Assembly: GCA_003020965.1 (NCBI GenBank)
Contig: PXRL01000008.1
Location: 62,001-126,000, forward strand
Length of the DNA: 64,000 nucleotides
Source of the DNA: Halobacteriales archaeon QS_4_69_225
GTDB lineage: Archaea > Halobacteriota > Halobacteria > Halobacteriales > Haloarculaceae
Direction of reading: 5' to 3'
Every line of letters starts with the position of its first letter. Position 1 is the first letter of the stretch. The notes under the pieces were generated by a model. That model did not search any database, had not been told where the DNA came from, and worked only from the letters and a program-made list of their open reading frames with translations. Below, one piece after another: positions 31,808-41,406 of the stretch. The position numbers and the translations under genes are program-made.

Positions 31808-32941
31808 TCAGAAGAGCCGTTCAGAGGCGAGTGCCGCCCCGTCGACAAGCGCTTCGAGTTTCTTCCAGACAAGCGTCGGATGGACGACGTTCGCCCCTTC
31901 AACAACCGTTTCAAAACCGCAGTCGGCGCCGGCAACCAGTCGTGACGGGTCGCCGACGGCGTTCGAGAACCGTTCGAGACGGTTCGCGACAACCTCCGGA
32001 TGTTCGATAATATTCGTCTTTACATCGATCACTCCCGGAACGAGCTGCCAGTCGGCCGGTAGCGGGTATTTTTCGAACGTTTCATACGTATTCTGATGCC
32101 GCGGGTTCGCTCCTTCGACTACGAGCGCGCTGACGTCGGCCTGGTAGATTTCGTCGATCACGTCCGATAACTCGACGTCCAGATGGTGCGGCCCAGGATA
32201 GTTTCCCCAGCAGGCGTGAAGCCGAATCTGATCGGCCGGCAGCCCTTCGACTGCGCGGTTTATGACTTCGATATGCGTCTGAACCGCCTCGCGGAACTCC
32301 CCGATGGTGGCGTCTTTGTACGTGAGGGTGTAGCCGGCAAGCACATCGGGGGCGTCGATCTGGAGGGTCGCCCCAGTGTCGAGTATTAATGCGTACTCGG
32401 TGTGGAGTGCGTCCGCGAGGTCGAACAGGTACTCCTCGTTGGAAGCATGGTAGTTCGAGTCCGCGAACCGCATCACCGCGCCCGGTGAGGGCGCCGTGTG
32501 AAACCGGCCAGCGAAATCGACATCTTCGGCGTCGACCGCGTCGGGAAACCGCTGGAGTTCGCGTTGCAGAGCGGACTCGCCGACGTAATCGATAGCGCCC
32601 GTTGCAACCGGACCATCGATGTTCTCGGTCGCGCCGAGCAGTGCCTTACCGTACTCCGGAAAATCGTCGAGATCCTCCGGCCATTCTCTGGTCACGTTGG
32701 CCTCACCGAATCCTGTCAGCCGGTTCGTCGTGTCTACCGAGTACGAGATACGGCTCTGCTCGCCGGCATTCGCGATGTCAACTCCCGCCTCGGCCTGCTT
32801 GCGAACGATCCGCCGGACGGCCGCCTGAACGGCCGCTTCGAACGCCTCACAGCCGCGGGCCTCCGGGTCAGCGAGAAGGTCACGAAGCCGATCTGAGCGT
32901 GGGAGGCTACCGACGTGTGTCGTCGGAATCTCGCTCGCCAT
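31808..32941 (-). CDS. Cobalamin-independent methionine synthase-like protein (MetE C-terminal domain family)
   Basis: The 377-residue protein is a single UROD/MetE-like barrel. It starts 'IPTTHVGSLPRSDRLRDLL' as in standalone archaeal MetE-like proteins, and the zinc-site residues are visible: His and Cys in 'RLHACWGNYPGPHH', Glu in 'VVEGANPRHQN' and Cys in 'VAGADCGFETV'. These enzymes move a methyl group to a thiol such as homocysteine from a pterin or corrinoid-free donor, but the standalone group is diverse and some act on other substrates. The 3' end lies about 40 bases from the truncated toxin cassette. It is transcribed alone. Confidence 0.87.
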   Translation of the reverse strand: MASEIPTTHVGSLPRSDRLRDLLADPEARGCEAFEAAVQAAVRRIVRKQAEAGVDIANAGEQSRISYSVDTTNRLTGFGEANVTREWPEDLDDFPEYGKALLGATENIDGPVATGAIDYVGESALQRELQRFPDAVDAEDVDFAGRFHTAPSPGAVMRFADSNYHASNEEYLFDLADALHTEYALILDTGATLQIDAPDVLAGYTLTYKDATIGEFREAVQTHIEVINRAVEGLPADQIRLHACWGNYPGPHHLDVELSDVIDEIYQADVSALVVEGANPRHQNTYETFEKYPLPADWQLVPGVIDVKTNIIEHPEVVANRLERFSNAVGDPSRLVAGADCGFETVVEGANVVHPTLVWKKLEALVDGAALASERLF

Positions 32942-33400
32942 ACCGGATCATCGCGGGCATGCTCGATAGAGCTTGTGGGAAACCCGTTAGGAACTGGCCG
33001 GTCGAGCGTCGATGACACCCTCTGTGAGAAGCAATAGGCAACCCGAAGATACGGGGGACGTCTAGATGAGAGTAATTTAGTTTACGTTTACACGACTGAA
33101 TTGAACTTTGTAAACTCCCTTGAGACGCCGGTTGAAGACTACCCCGATCGAGAAAGCCCAGCAGTGCGTGAGCCGTCGCGATGCCGCTACGGATTTTATT
33201 CTCTATGCCAACCGAGAACGCGGAAAAAGAGCGATATTAGTTTCGAGGACTGGATTACGGCTCGTACAGAGAACTACTACGAGCGTCACCACATTCAGTT
33301 GTTCTATGTCAACAGCTCGTTGTAGTTGCAATCGCGGACGCCGGGACCGGGGGCGCGTGGCCGAACTGGGGGTGTATACGATATAACCTGGAACGATAGA
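32942..33400. other. Intergenic region with a spaced inverted repeat
   Basis: About 460 bases without a supported gene; short frames near 33100-33390 have no family features. AGTTTAC at 33079-33085 is matched by GTAAACT at 33110-33116, a possible operator upstream of the MetE-like gene or of the PhnD promoter. The distance between arms (24 bases) makes this uncertain. Confidence 0.4.
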
Positions 33401-33408
33401 ACAAATTA
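33401..33408 (+). promoter_or_regulatory. TATA box of phnD
   Basis: ACAAATTA(AG) lies with its centre about 28-30 bases before the ATG at 33434, predicting a leaderless or nearly leaderless transcript. Confidence 0.55.
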
Positions 33409-33433
33409 AGTGTGAATCATCAAAGATTGTGAT

Positions 33434-34582
33434 ATGCGGAAAGTCGACCGAAGAGAGTTTGTTAGCGGTCTCGGTGCGGCCACACTTGCGAGCATCGCCG
33501 GGTGTAGTGGTGGTGATGACGGCAGTGACTCCGGGGGCGATAGCGGCGAGGATATGCCAGCCCACACGGATCCCTCGACGTACGCCGAGTTCGACCCAGC
33601 TGACCCCGAGTTCCCCCAACTCACGAGCACGCTGCTCGAAGCCGGCTTCGAAACCGGAACGGTAGCCGACCTCGAACGGCTGCAGGAGAACCAACGCGAC
33701 GAACCGCGGTATGGCCAACCGGTCGCCGAGACCCCTGACGACGAAAGCGAGTGGCTCGACCCCGACACGCTGGAGTTCTCGCTGACGCCGACCGAGGACC
33801 CGACGGTCTACGAGGACACGCTCCAGCCGCTTCTGGACAACATCGCGGAGGAGACCGGCAAGGAGGTCAACTACGCCAGCTTGAACTCGTACGCCGCCCA
33901 GGTTGAGGCGATGCGCTCCGAGCGGCTGCACCTGGCCGGGTTCTCGACCGGTGCGGTCCCGTACGCGGTGAACATCGCCAACGCGGTGCCCTTCTCGATC
34001 CAAATCGACGGTGGGGGCGGGTCGTTCGGCTACCGGCTCTGGCTGGTCACGCAGGTCGACAACCCCGACATCGGCTCGCTCGAGGACCTCGCCGGCGATC
34101 CGATGGAGAACGTCGCCCACGCCGACCCCTCATCGAACTCCGGGAACCTCGCGCCGCGCGCGCTGTTCGCCAACGAGGGTGTCGTCCCCGAGGAGGACTA
34201 CGAGGTGAGTTACTCCGGTGGTCACCAGCAGAGCTCGCTCGGCGTCGCCAACGGCGATTACGAGGCCGCTCCGCTGTGTTCGACGTGTTTCGCCCGGGTT
34301 GCCAGGGACGGCCAGCTCGATCCGACGCAACTCAAAGCGGTGTATGCTTCCGAGCCGTTCCCGACGACGTCGTTCTCGTACGTTAACACGCTCCATCCGG
34401 ACATCCAAGAGGGCGTCCGGAAGGCGTTCCTCGACTTCGACTACCAGGACACCTCGATCGCCGAGGAGTTCGAGGGCCGCGGTACGTGGGTCGAAATCGA
34501 CTACGCGACGGTCTATGATATCATCCTCCAGATCCAGGAGTCGCTGGAAGTCGAGTACGAGACCGGTAACCTCTCCGAATAG
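33434..34582 (+). CDS. phnD: Phosphonate/phosphite/phosphate-type ABC transporter substrate-binding lipoprotein
   Basis: The 382-residue protein has a twin-arginine motif (DRREFVSG), a hydrophobic stretch and a lipobox ending in Cys24 (ASIAGC), then an acidic Ser/Gly/Asp linker, so it should be exported by Tat and anchored as a lipoprotein. The body is PhnD-like: '[20 protein letters not shown]', '[20 protein letters not shown]', '[20 protein letters not shown]', '[20 protein letters not shown]' with the Ser/Asn pocket loop for a phosphoryl group. First gene of a D-C-E-E transporter set. No phosphonate-cleaving genes are nearby, so the true substrate could be phosphonate, phosphite or phosphate. 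Confidence 0.93.
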   Translation: MRKVDRREFVSGLGAATLASIAGCSGGDDGSDSGGDSGEDMPAHTDPSTYAEFDPADPEFPQLTSTLLEAGFETGTVADLERLQENQRDEPRYGQPVAETPDDESEWLDPDTLEFSLTPTEDPTVYEDTLQPLLDNIAEETGKEVNYASLNSYAAQVEAMRSERLHLAGFSTGAVPYAVNIANAVPFSIQIDGGGGSFGYRLWLVTQVDNPDIGSLEDLAGDPMENVAHADPSSNSGNLAPRALFANEGVVPEEDYEVSYSGGHQQSSLGVANGDYEAAPLCSTCFARVARDGQLDPTQLKAVYASEPFPTTSFSYVNTLHPDIQEGVRKAFLDFDYQDTSIAEEFEGRGTWVEIDYATVYDIILQIQESLEVEYETGNLSE

Positions 34583-34600
34583 CGATTGCGGGCCCCGTTA

Positions 34601-34608
34601 TTTTAATA
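34601..34608 (+). promoter_or_regulatory. Internal TATA-like element ahead of phnC
   Basis: TTTTAATA is centred about 27 bases before the ATG of phnC, in the 47-base gap after phnD. It could give the ATPase and permease genes a transcript of their own, separate from phnD. Confidence 0.5.
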
Positions 34609-34629
34609 TACGGCTGTCACAGACACACT

Positions 34630-35463
34630 ATGCTCTCAGTAACGGACCTGCAGAAGACGTATTCATCGGGTGACGAGGCGCTGAAGGGCGTTTCTCTCGA
34701 CGTGACCGGCAACGAAACCGTCGCGATGATCGGCCCCAGCGGCGCCGGAAAGAGTACCTTCATCCGGTGTGTGAACCGGCTCACTGAGCCCACCAGCGGC
34801 AGCGTCGAACTTGACGGGGTGGAGATCACCGGGCTCTCCGGGAAGGAACTCCGGAAGGCCCGGCGAGATATGGGCATGATATTCCAGGAGTACAATCTCA
34901 TCGAGCGGCTGACCGTCATGGAGAACGTTCTGTCAGGGCGGCTCGGGTACGTCAGCACCTGGGAGGCCTTCCGGCGGAAATTCATCGGCGACGACATCGC
35001 ACGCGCCTACGAAGTCCTGGAGCGCGTCGGGCTTGACGACCACGAGAACAACCGGGCCGACGAGCTCTCCGGCGGCCAGCGCCAGCGCGTCGGGATCGCC
35101 CGTGCCGTTCTCCAGCGCCCGAAGATTCTACTGGTCGACGAGCCGACGAGCAGCCTCGACCCCGAGACCTCGCGGGCGGTTATGGATCTGCTCAGCGACA
35201 TCGCCGCCGAGGACGACATCCCGGTGTTGATCAACATCCACGAGGTCGACCTCGCGGTGAAATACGCCGACCGGATTGTCGGGCTCCGCGACGGCCAGAA
35301 GGTCTTCGAGGGCGACCCCGCCGACCTCGACGAGACCGCGAAAGGCCAGATCTACCGGGGCGAGGAGATCCCAGAGGGGGCCGGCCCGACCGGGAAGGTT
35401 GCCGCCGAGGCTGACGCCGCCGGCGAAACGATCACCGAAAGGAGCGATCTCAGAAGCACTTGA
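34630..35463 (+). CDS. phnC: Phosphonate-type ABC transporter ATP-binding protein
   Basis: The 277-residue protein has all ABC motifs: Walker A 'GPSGAGKST', Q-loop region '[20 protein letters not shown]', signature '[15 protein letters not shown]', Walker B '[12 protein letters not shown]' and the H-loop '[14 protein letters not shown]'. '[16 protein letters not shown]' is typical of the PhnC subfamily. It energises uptake by the two permeases encoded downstream at the cytoplasmic face. The C-terminal ~35 residues form an acidic tail. It ends one base before phnE. Confidence 0.95.
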   Translation: MLSVTDLQKTYSSGDEALKGVSLDVTGNETVAMIGPSGAGKSTFIRCVNRLTEPTSGSVELDGVEITGLSGKELRKARRDMGMIFQEYNLIERLTVMENVLSGRLGYVSTWEAFRRKFIGDDIARAYEVLERVGLDDHENNRADELSGGQRQRVGIARAVLQRPKILLVDEPTSSLDPETSRAVMDLLSDIAAEDDIPVLINIHEVDLAVKYADRIVGLRDGQKVFEGDPADLDETAKGQIYRGEEIPEGAGPTGKVAAEADAAGETITERSDLRST

Positions 35464-35464
35464 T

Positions 35465-36274
35465 ATGACAGCCGAACAACCCCGCCGGGAGTGGTCCCGC
35501 CCCACCGCGTTCTACAACCACTACGTGAAATGGGCGGTTTACGTTGCCATCACGGTGTTCCTGCTGTGGAGCGCGTGGAATATGCGTATCTCCCCCGAGC
35601 GGATCGTGAACGGATGGGACGCAGCTGTCGGGCTCGTCCAGGGAATGGTCCCACCGGAGGTCTCGACCGAGTTCAAAAACGACCTCCTGATCGAGGGACT
35701 AACCGAGAGTGTGGCGATGTCGGTGATCGCGACGATCATCGGCGTCATCCTCTCACTCCCTGTGGCGTTTATGGCCGCCGAGAACATCGCGCCGAAGCCG
35801 GTCTATTGGACGGGGCGGGGAATCATCACCGGCTCCCGGGCGCTCCACGAGTTGATCATCGCGATCATCGCAGTCAAGGCTGTGGGGATCGGCGCGCTTG
35901 CCGGCGTGATAGCGCTGTCATATAAGACCGTCGGCTTCTTCGCGAAACTTCTGGCCGAGGAGATCGAGGACATCGACACCGGGCAGATGGAGGCAGTCGA
36001 GGCCACTGGGGCGAGCCGCATCCAGACCCTCCTCTTCGGGGTCGTTCCGCAGGTGATGCCGCGGATCATCGGGCTGACCATCTACCGGTGGGACATCAAC
36101 ATCCGCCACAGTACCATCGTGGGGATCGTGGGCGCCGGCGGGATCGGTGCGACGCTGCTCAACTCCTTCGATCAGTACGATTACGATTTCTTCCTCACGA
36201 TCATCCTCGCGATCATCGCCATCGTCATGATAGGTGAACTCATCAGCACCTACGTTAGGGGACGGATCCAGTGA
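35465..36274 (+). CDS. phnE: Phosphonate-type ABC transporter permease (first copy)
   Basis: The 269-residue protein starts at ATG 35465 (MTAEQPRREWS). It has an N-terminal membrane helix, then the permease core with about five helices and the EAA loop contacting the ATPase: 'EAVEATGASRIQTLLFGVVP', followed by 'YRWDINIRHSTIVGIVGAGG', a PhnE signature. It pairs with the next permease, whose start overlaps its stop by four bases, to form the membrane channel of the PhnD/PhnC system. Confidence 0.93.
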   Translation: MTAEQPRREWSRPTAFYNHYVKWAVYVAITVFLLWSAWNMRISPERIVNGWDAAVGLVQGMVPPEVSTEFKNDLLIEGLTESVAMSVIATIIGVILSLPVAFMAAENIAPKPVYWTGRGIITGSRALHELIIAIIAVKAVGIGALAGVIALSYKTVGFFAKLLAEEIEDIDTGQMEAVEATGASRIQTLLFGVVPQVMPRIIGLTIYRWDINIRHSTIVGIVGAGGIGATLLNSFDQYDYDFFLTIILAIIAIVMIGELISTYVRGRIQ

Positions 36275-37062
36275 CCGACTACAAGACTTGGGAGCGACGG
36301 ACCCGACGGCAACGGATCGGACGGTACGTCCTGATCCTGATCGGGATCGTCGCCGCCGCGATCTCCTGGCGGCTACTCCAGATCAATTACAGTTACCTCG
36401 GGACCGCACCCGTGGAATTTATGGACCTTATCAACCGGATGTACCCGCCGGACGTCGGGTACACCGGTGAGATCATCGGCCCGATGATCGAGACGGTCCA
36501 CATCGCGATCCTGGGAACCGCACTTGCGATCCTGTCGTCGATCCCAGTATCGTTGCTCGGCGCGGAGAACACCACCCCGAACCGGTATACGCTCCTGCTA
36601 GGGAAGTTCATCATTTCGGCGTCGCGGTCGGTAAACGTCATCATTTGGGCCTTAGTGTTCGTCATCGTCTTGGGCTCCGGCGCGCTGGCGGGGACGCTCG
36701 CGATCGCGGTCCGTTCGATCGGGTTCTGCTCGAAGCTGATCGCGGAGGCCATCGAGGAGATCGACCCCGGCCAGGTGGAAGCGATCACCGCCACGGGCGC
36801 GAACTCGATCAAAGCCGCGATCTACGGGATCGTCCCACAGATCAAACCCGCGTTCATCGGCGTGGCCACCTACCGGTGGGACATCAACGTGCGCGCGTCG
36901 ACGATCATCGGGTTCGTCGGGGCCGGCGGGATCGGCGTCGAGCTCAATACCTCGATCAACTTCTTCGCGTGGCAACAGGTACTCACCATTCTGCTCGCGA
37001 TTCTCGGGATCGTGATCGTGAGCGAAGTCGTCTCGGCGTACCTCCGACGGAAGGTGCGGTGA
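36271..37062 (+). CDS. phnE: Phosphonate-type ABC transporter permease (second copy)
   Basis: The 263-residue protein starts with GTG in a GTGA overlap with the first permease. The EAA loop reads 'EAITATGANSIKAAIYGIVP', followed by 'YRWDINVRASTIIGFVGAGG'. It is a diverged paralogue of the upstream permease; two different permease genes in tandem suggest a heterodimeric channel. Five to six membrane helices are visible. The stop again overlaps a following GTG, which begins a short frame of doubtful meaning. Confidence 0.93.
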   Translation: MTDYKTWERRTRRQRIGRYVLILIGIVAAAISWRLLQINYSYLGTAPVEFMDLINRMYPPDVGYTGEIIGPMIETVHIAILGTALAILSSIPVSLLGAENTTPNRYTLLLGKFIISASRSVNVIIWALVFVIVLGSGALAGTLAIAVRSIGFCSKLIAEAIEEIDPGQVEAITATGANSIKAAIYGIVPQIKPAFIGVATYRWDINVRASTIIGFVGAGGIGVELNTSINFFAWQQVLTILLAILGIVIVSEVVSAYLRRKVR

Positions 37063-37352
37063 CACCATACAAGATCGGCGACGTGTGTGAATGGGAGGCT
37101 CCGAGCACTTACGAAATCGACGACGGCCACGAGATAGGGTGTCGCCTGCTCGAAGCGGAGTACCGCGACCGGCTGGAGTGGGGTGATCGTAGTAGAATTC
37201 TCCTCAGCGATACCGATACACACGGGATGGCGAACCGCGAACCGAGCGCCCGGCCCGCTCGGTCGGCGTCCACCGTGCCGCCGTTGGCGCTCGCACGAGG
37301 AAGGGGCTCTGGCATCTCGGTGAGCACTACCGCTGATCGTGTCCATACATAA
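37059..37352 (+). CDS. Short translationally coupled frame, possibly the start of a lost gene
   Basis: GTG at 37059 overlaps the permease stop in GTGA, as other genes in this operon do. The first ~50 residues look coding (TPYKIGDVCEWEAPSTYEID, then EIGCRLLEAEYRDRLEW), with acidic haloarchaeal composition; beyond about residue 55 the sequence turns Arg/Ser/Ala-rich and the frame overlaps the start of the SLC13 pseudogene. I read it as the N-terminal stub of a fifth operon gene cut off by a deletion. No family recognised. Confidence 0.35.
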   Translation: MTPYKIGDVCEWEAPSTYEIDDGHEIGCRLLEAEYRDRLEWGDRSRILLSDTDTHGMANREPSARPARSASTVPPLALARGRGSGISVSTTADRVHT

Positions 37353-39023
37353 CACGTATCGTAGAATTAATATCGGCACTGATGGATTTAGGGGTGTGAG
37401 TCCAGAATCCCGCTTACGGAAACTCTGGGAGTATTGCTGGCAACTCGATCGTCGGACGCGGGACGCGCTTAAGATGCGCCCGACTGCGCTTCTCGACCGT
37501 TCGATGCTGTCACCCGAAGAACGGGAGTTGGCCGATCGCCTCGCAACCGACGGAGGACGCGAGGAGACCGGAGAGCCGGCAGGTGATGACAGCGGCGACG
37601 ACGACGGAGACGGCTCGGCGTTCGATGTCGGCAGCACGTACGACCGCCGCCAGAAGATCGGTCTCGTGCTCGGGCCGGTGCTGTTCGCGGCCATCGTGCT
37701 CCTGCCCACGCCCGAAGGCTTGTCGTCGGGCGGACAGGCGGTCGGCGCGACTACTGTTTGGGTGGCAGTGTGGTGGATCTCGGAGGCCATCCCCATCCCG
37801 GCAACTTCGCTGCTCCCGATCGTGCTGTTCCCGTTGACCGGGGCGCTCGACGTCGACGCAACCACCGCACCGTACGCCAACGACCTGATCTTCCTGTTCA
37901 TGGGTGGGTTCTTCATCGCGATGGCGATGCAACGCTGGGACCTCCACCGGCGCATCGCGCTCCGGACGATACGCGTAATCGGGACCGGCCCGGACCGTAT
38001 CATTCTCGGGTTCATGATCGCGACGGCGTTCCTCTCGATGTGGGTGTCGAACACCGCGACGGCGATGATGATGACGCCGATCGGGCTGGCGGTGATCCTC
38101 CAGACGCGCAACCTCGTGCACGGTCGGCGGCGTCGGAACGATCATCGGCACCCCACCGAACCTCGTGTTGGTCGGTGCCATCAACGAGACGTTCGATCGG
38201 TCGATATCGTTCGCCCAGTGGATGCTGTACGGCGTTCCGATCGCCGCGCTCGGAGTCGCGATCACCTGGACGTACGTCACGAAGTTCCTGATTCCGCCGC
38301 AGATGGACACCCTGCCCGGCGGGCTGGACGTTATCGACGACGAACTCGACGCCCTCGGTCCGATGACCCGCGAGGAGAAACTCGTTCTCGCGGTCTTTAC
38401 TGCGACGGCGCTCGCTTGGATCTCGCGGTCGTTTGTCCTCCAGCCGGTCGTTCCCGGCATCAGCGACAGCATAATCGCCATCACCGGCGCTGTGGTGCTG
38501 TTCCTGATCCCGGCCCGCGAGACCGACGGGTCGTTCACCTTCCTGCTCGACTGGGACACCGCCGTCGGCATCCCGTGGGGTATCATCCTCCTGTTCGGCG
38601 GCGGCTTGTCGATCGCCACCGGCTTTCAGGAGACCGGACTCGCCGTGTGGATGGGCGAGCAACTCAGCGCCTTGGGTGGCGTCTCGATGATCGTGGTCAT
38701 GACCGTCGTCGTTATGTTGACGATCTTCATGACCGAGGTCACCTCGAACACCGCGACCACCGCGATGCTGATGCCGATCATGGCGTCGCTCGCGGTCGGA
38801 CTCGAACTCCACCCGTACGGGATCATGATCGCCGCAGCGACCGCCGCGTCGTTCGCGTTCATGCTTCCCGTCGCTACACCCCCCAACGCCGTCGTCTTCG
38901 GCTCCGGATACATCACGATGCCCCAGATGGCGAAAACCGGCCGCGCTGACGTGGCTCCCCCTGATCTGGGGCATCGACCTCGGACAGCTCCCCTCGTGGG
39001 CAGGGATGGTCGTGCCGTTCTGA
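37339..39023 (+). pseudogene. SLC13/DASS family anion permease, broken by two internal deletions
   Basis: From 37339 the frame encodes an N-terminal extension, helices and the first half of a divalent-anion:sodium symporter ('TTVWVAVWWISEAIPIPATS', 'FLFMGGFFIAMAMQRWDLHR', 'TAFLSMWVSNTATAMMMTPI'). Near 38125-38135 the frame shifts and resumes at 'GGVGTIIGTPPNLVLVGAIN', with the segment of some 60-80 residues usually found between these points missing. Near 38940 a second shift occurs: 'MPQMAKTG' continues in another frame as 'LTWLPLIWGIDLGQLPSWAG', ending at 39023. Both SNT motifs (SNTAT) are present. Originally a membrane transporter for dicarboxylates or similar anions. Confidence 0.85.
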
Positions 39024-39333
39024 CCTCTCTCGGCGGGTGAACCGTCCGGGCTTCCTCCCTTCATACGGCCGTGAAGCCCCCGAATCTGCACCGCCGGTGA
39101 AACGAACCAGTCCGGACGTGTCCGTAGATAGTCGTCCCGGCCTGCTTCGCTGCCGAACGCCTCTCCACACGCGGGACACTCGAACTCGGCGTCGAATCGC
39201 CTCTCGTAATCGAAATGCCGACCCGGAAGAGAAGTGTACTCCGAGCTCGGAGGTCGCCGTCATCGCTCGTCCGTCGACCGTTCGGGTGTACCACGGTGAC
39301 TGAAAGGACCGCGTCGGCCCGCCTTCGACTCGA
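39024..39333. other. Intergenic region with a hairpin and a zinc-finger-like fragment on the reverse strand
   Basis: GGGCTTC (39048-39054) and GAAGCCC (39073-39079) can pair with an 18-base loop. On the reverse strand a start-less frame reads 'AEFECPACGEAFGSEAGRDD', a Cys-x-x-Cys zinc-finger-like piece, at about 39115-39200. It has no start codon and runs into the shadow of the transporter gene, so I do not call a gene. Confidence 0.4.
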
Positions 39334-39804
39334 CTACGGCTCCGACGACTCCGGCACCACCGTCACCGGTCGATCGCTGTTGAGAATCACGGCCTGCGCG
39401 ACGCTACCGAACAGCACTTTGCCGACCGGCGAGTGTCCGCCGACACCGAGAACGATCCCGTCGCTGTCACGTTCGGCCGCGAGTTCGAGGATTTCCTCGG
39501 CCGGGGTGCCGGGCCGTTCGTGGACTGCAAACTCAACGCCGCTCGATTCGAGAATCTCGACGACAGCGTCGACCGACGGAGGGAGACGACCGGTCTCGTC
39601 GGCCTGCTCGGACATTTCCTCGGCGTAGGTCTCGCTGACAGCGTCACCGGCGGCCCACTCGGTGTCGGCCGTCGACACGTCGTCGTGAACGTGGACGATG
39701 TCGACGACGATCTCACCGGCCGCCGCCGGAAGTTCGAGAACCGCTTCGGCCTGCGCGCGCGCTCTCGACTCCCTGTCTTTGATCGGAAGCAGGACGCGGT
39801 ACAT
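39334..39804 (-). CDS. Universal stress protein (UspA family)
   Basis: The 156-residue protein has a UspA fold: N-terminal 'MYRVLLPIKDRESRARAQAE', a helical middle with acidic insertions, 'VEILESSGVEFAVHERPGTP', and the nucleotide-binding end 'DGIVLGVGGHSPVGKVLFGS', followed by 'VAQAVILNSDRPVTVVP'. The G-x-x-G-x(9)-G-S/T pattern for ATP binding is present (GVGGHSPVGKVLFGS). It is cytoplasmic. Usp proteins often sit beside SLC13-type transporters in haloarchaea, which fits the broken transporter next door. Confidence 0.9.
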   Translation of the reverse strand: MYRVLLPIKDRESRARAQAEAVLELPAAAGEIVVDIVHVHDDVSTADTEWAAGDAVSETYAEEMSEQADETGRLPPSVDAVVEILESSGVEFAVHERPGTPAEEILELAAERDSDGIVLGVGGHSPVGKVLFGSVAQAVILNSDRPVTVVPESSEP

Positions 39805-40054
39805 GTGTGTGTTTATTTACTGTTAGACGGTACAGGTGTTAAGAGTACCCTTGCTGTTCGTTGGCGACGGCGACACCGGACGAGTTCATGATATTTCTGC
39901 TCCTTGCCGCGCTGGATTGGAAGCGGATAGCGGAGTTTGAGCCGGAAGAACTGCTACTCCCGGTCGGCGACCGCACCGACGTCTTGGAACTGCGGCATCT
40001 GTGTCTGTGCCGCGATGAGCACCAGCGTGACGACGACCACCCCAAGGCGGGGTA

Positions 40055-40612
40055 TCAGCATCCGTCGTCCTCGATATCGCCCGTGGCGGGCACCCCAGCA
40101 CCATCGTCACTGAGATGATCGTCGATTCTGGCCAGCGCCGCATTGAGTCGGTCGCGGGGGGACTGCTGGTCGGACCCGCGGGCCGTGAGCCGGCGGCGAA
40201 CCTCAGCGGCGTGCCCCGCCTCACCGACGAGGAGGGCTCCCTGCTCGAAGATCGCTGCCGCGAGTGATGGCGAGACCGTGTGGAGATCCACGATATCCAC
40301 GTCATCCGTTTCGAGCGCGTCACTGAGGTCGGCACTCACCCCCAGGAACACGTCGTTGTAACTTGGATCGGGTGGCCGGTGTTCGTCAAATTCGACTGCG
40401 AGATCGATATCGCTCGTTGCGTGAGCCGTTTCAGTAGCGTGAGAGCCGAAGAGAATCGCGAGGCGGACCGGATGCTCTCGGAGCACAGCCTGGAGGGCGT
40501 CGAGATCGAGGGAGATATCGAGAGCGATCGACTCAGCAGTTTTCGTCGTCAGAAACCGGGTTCTCGGGTCATATAAAAACGTATGTGGGATTCCACGGAG
40601 TCCACTATTCAC
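40055..40612 (-). CDS. MNT-type minimal nucleotidyltransferase
   Basis: The core reads 'LAILFGSHATETAHATSDID' then 'LAVEFDEH', the GS-x(9)-S-D-x-D nucleotidyltransferase signature, with a third Asp in 'DDVDIVDLH'. Such proteins act as antitoxins that add AMP to HEPN ribonucleases, but no HEPN gene is evident downstream. The GTG at 40612 overlaps the end of the ParA remnant by 8 bases; however a TATA-like TTTTTATATG lies inside at 40569-40577, so a later start (near 40552, which would be CTG, or a GTG in 'QAVLREHP') is also possible. Acidic C-terminal tail. Confidence 0.7.
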   Translation of the reverse strand: MNSGLRGIPHTFLYDPRTRFLTTKTAESIALDISLDLDALQAVLREHPVRLAILFGSHATETAHATSDIDLAVEFDEHRPPDPSYNDVFLGVSADLSDALETDDVDIVDLHTVSPSLAAAIFEQGALLVGEAGHAAEVRRRLTARGSDQQSPRDRLNAALARIDDHLSDDGAGVPATGDIEDDGC

Positions 40613-41093
40613 GGCCCTCTCGGATGAAATGCTGATCGAGATTGCGCGTCCAGTACTCGCTGGCCCGCCAGGGCTGCACCGCGTACAGAACTGGAGCGGG
40701 CCCTCGAGGTGGCCAAGTTCCACGCGGAACCGGGTAAACCGGGCGGGGCCGGAGGTCCCGCTGGCAGCCGGCGTGACGCGCCGGCGACGCCACGAGGGCG
40801 TCAACCACGATCTCCCGCTCAACCTGCTCGAGATCCTCGCTGGAGGGGAGAATGTCGAACTCATAGCCGGTATTATAGACGACAGAGGTCGGGTCAGCAT
40901 CGTCGAAGGAAATATCACCAATGGTTTCCTCGGTGTTGTGGTATTCGTCGTCATAGCCTAATCCGACGGATGCGTGACCGTTCGGATCAAGATCAATAAG
41001 AAGAACATCGTGATCCTGAGCGGCCAGCTGTCGAGCGAGGTTGACTGCGATCGTTAATTTACCAATGCCCCCCTTCAGCATACAAACCGACAC
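40605..41093 (-). pseudogene. Truncated ParA/Soj-family ATPase with altered Walker A
   Basis: The first ~95 residues are ParA-like: 'VSVCMLKGGIGKLTIAVNLA' (deviant Walker A), 'DHDVLLIDLDPNGHASVGLG', and the usual 'YEFDILPSSEDLEQVEREIV'. In the Walker A the first Thr after GK is Leu, which should impair ATP binding. After 'VVDALVASPA' the sequence is no longer ParA; the remaining ~60 residues (QPWRASEYWTRNLDQHFIRE) come from elsewhere. The ATPase is thus cut to less than half its normal length. It suggests past plasmid or integrated-element DNA. Confidence 0.75.
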
Positions 41094-41406
41094 ACCGCGA
41101 GAGTTCCCGTCAGTCTGTACCGAGCTATATGGGCTATTTGTGCTATCTATACTATTCTTGAATAGGATCCTGCCTGCTCAGGTACGCTACTCCAGAGCAC
41201 CCCACAATGACGGCAGGTACGGTCCTAAGAGATGAAAATCATCTGGAGATTGAGCGACATTACAATTTAGCTTTTCACATGAGCAAGAACCAGTCGAAAG
41301 CGCCTCATGGATCTATTTGGGTTCTTGATGTAAACAATGTGACTGAAACCACTAATTGTCTATCACATTGAAGTATTCGCTGGAGCCCTCAAGTACCAGC
41401 GAACTG
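41094..41406. other. Gene-free stretch upstream of the ParA remnant
   Basis: About 310 bases with lower GC (for example around 41135-41170 and 41260-41370). I see no gene, repeat or clear promoter other than AT-rich sequence. Confidence 0.5.

Noticed and set aside
39115-39200. Reverse-strand zinc-finger-like frame (CPAC-containing)
   Set aside because: No start codon, a stop just upstream in the frame, and it runs on into the transporter shadow; at best a relic.
39839-40045. HEPN partner gene downstream of the nucleotidyltransferase
   Set aside because: Frames here are Ser/Arg-rich or end after about 35 residues, and show no Rx4-6H motif.
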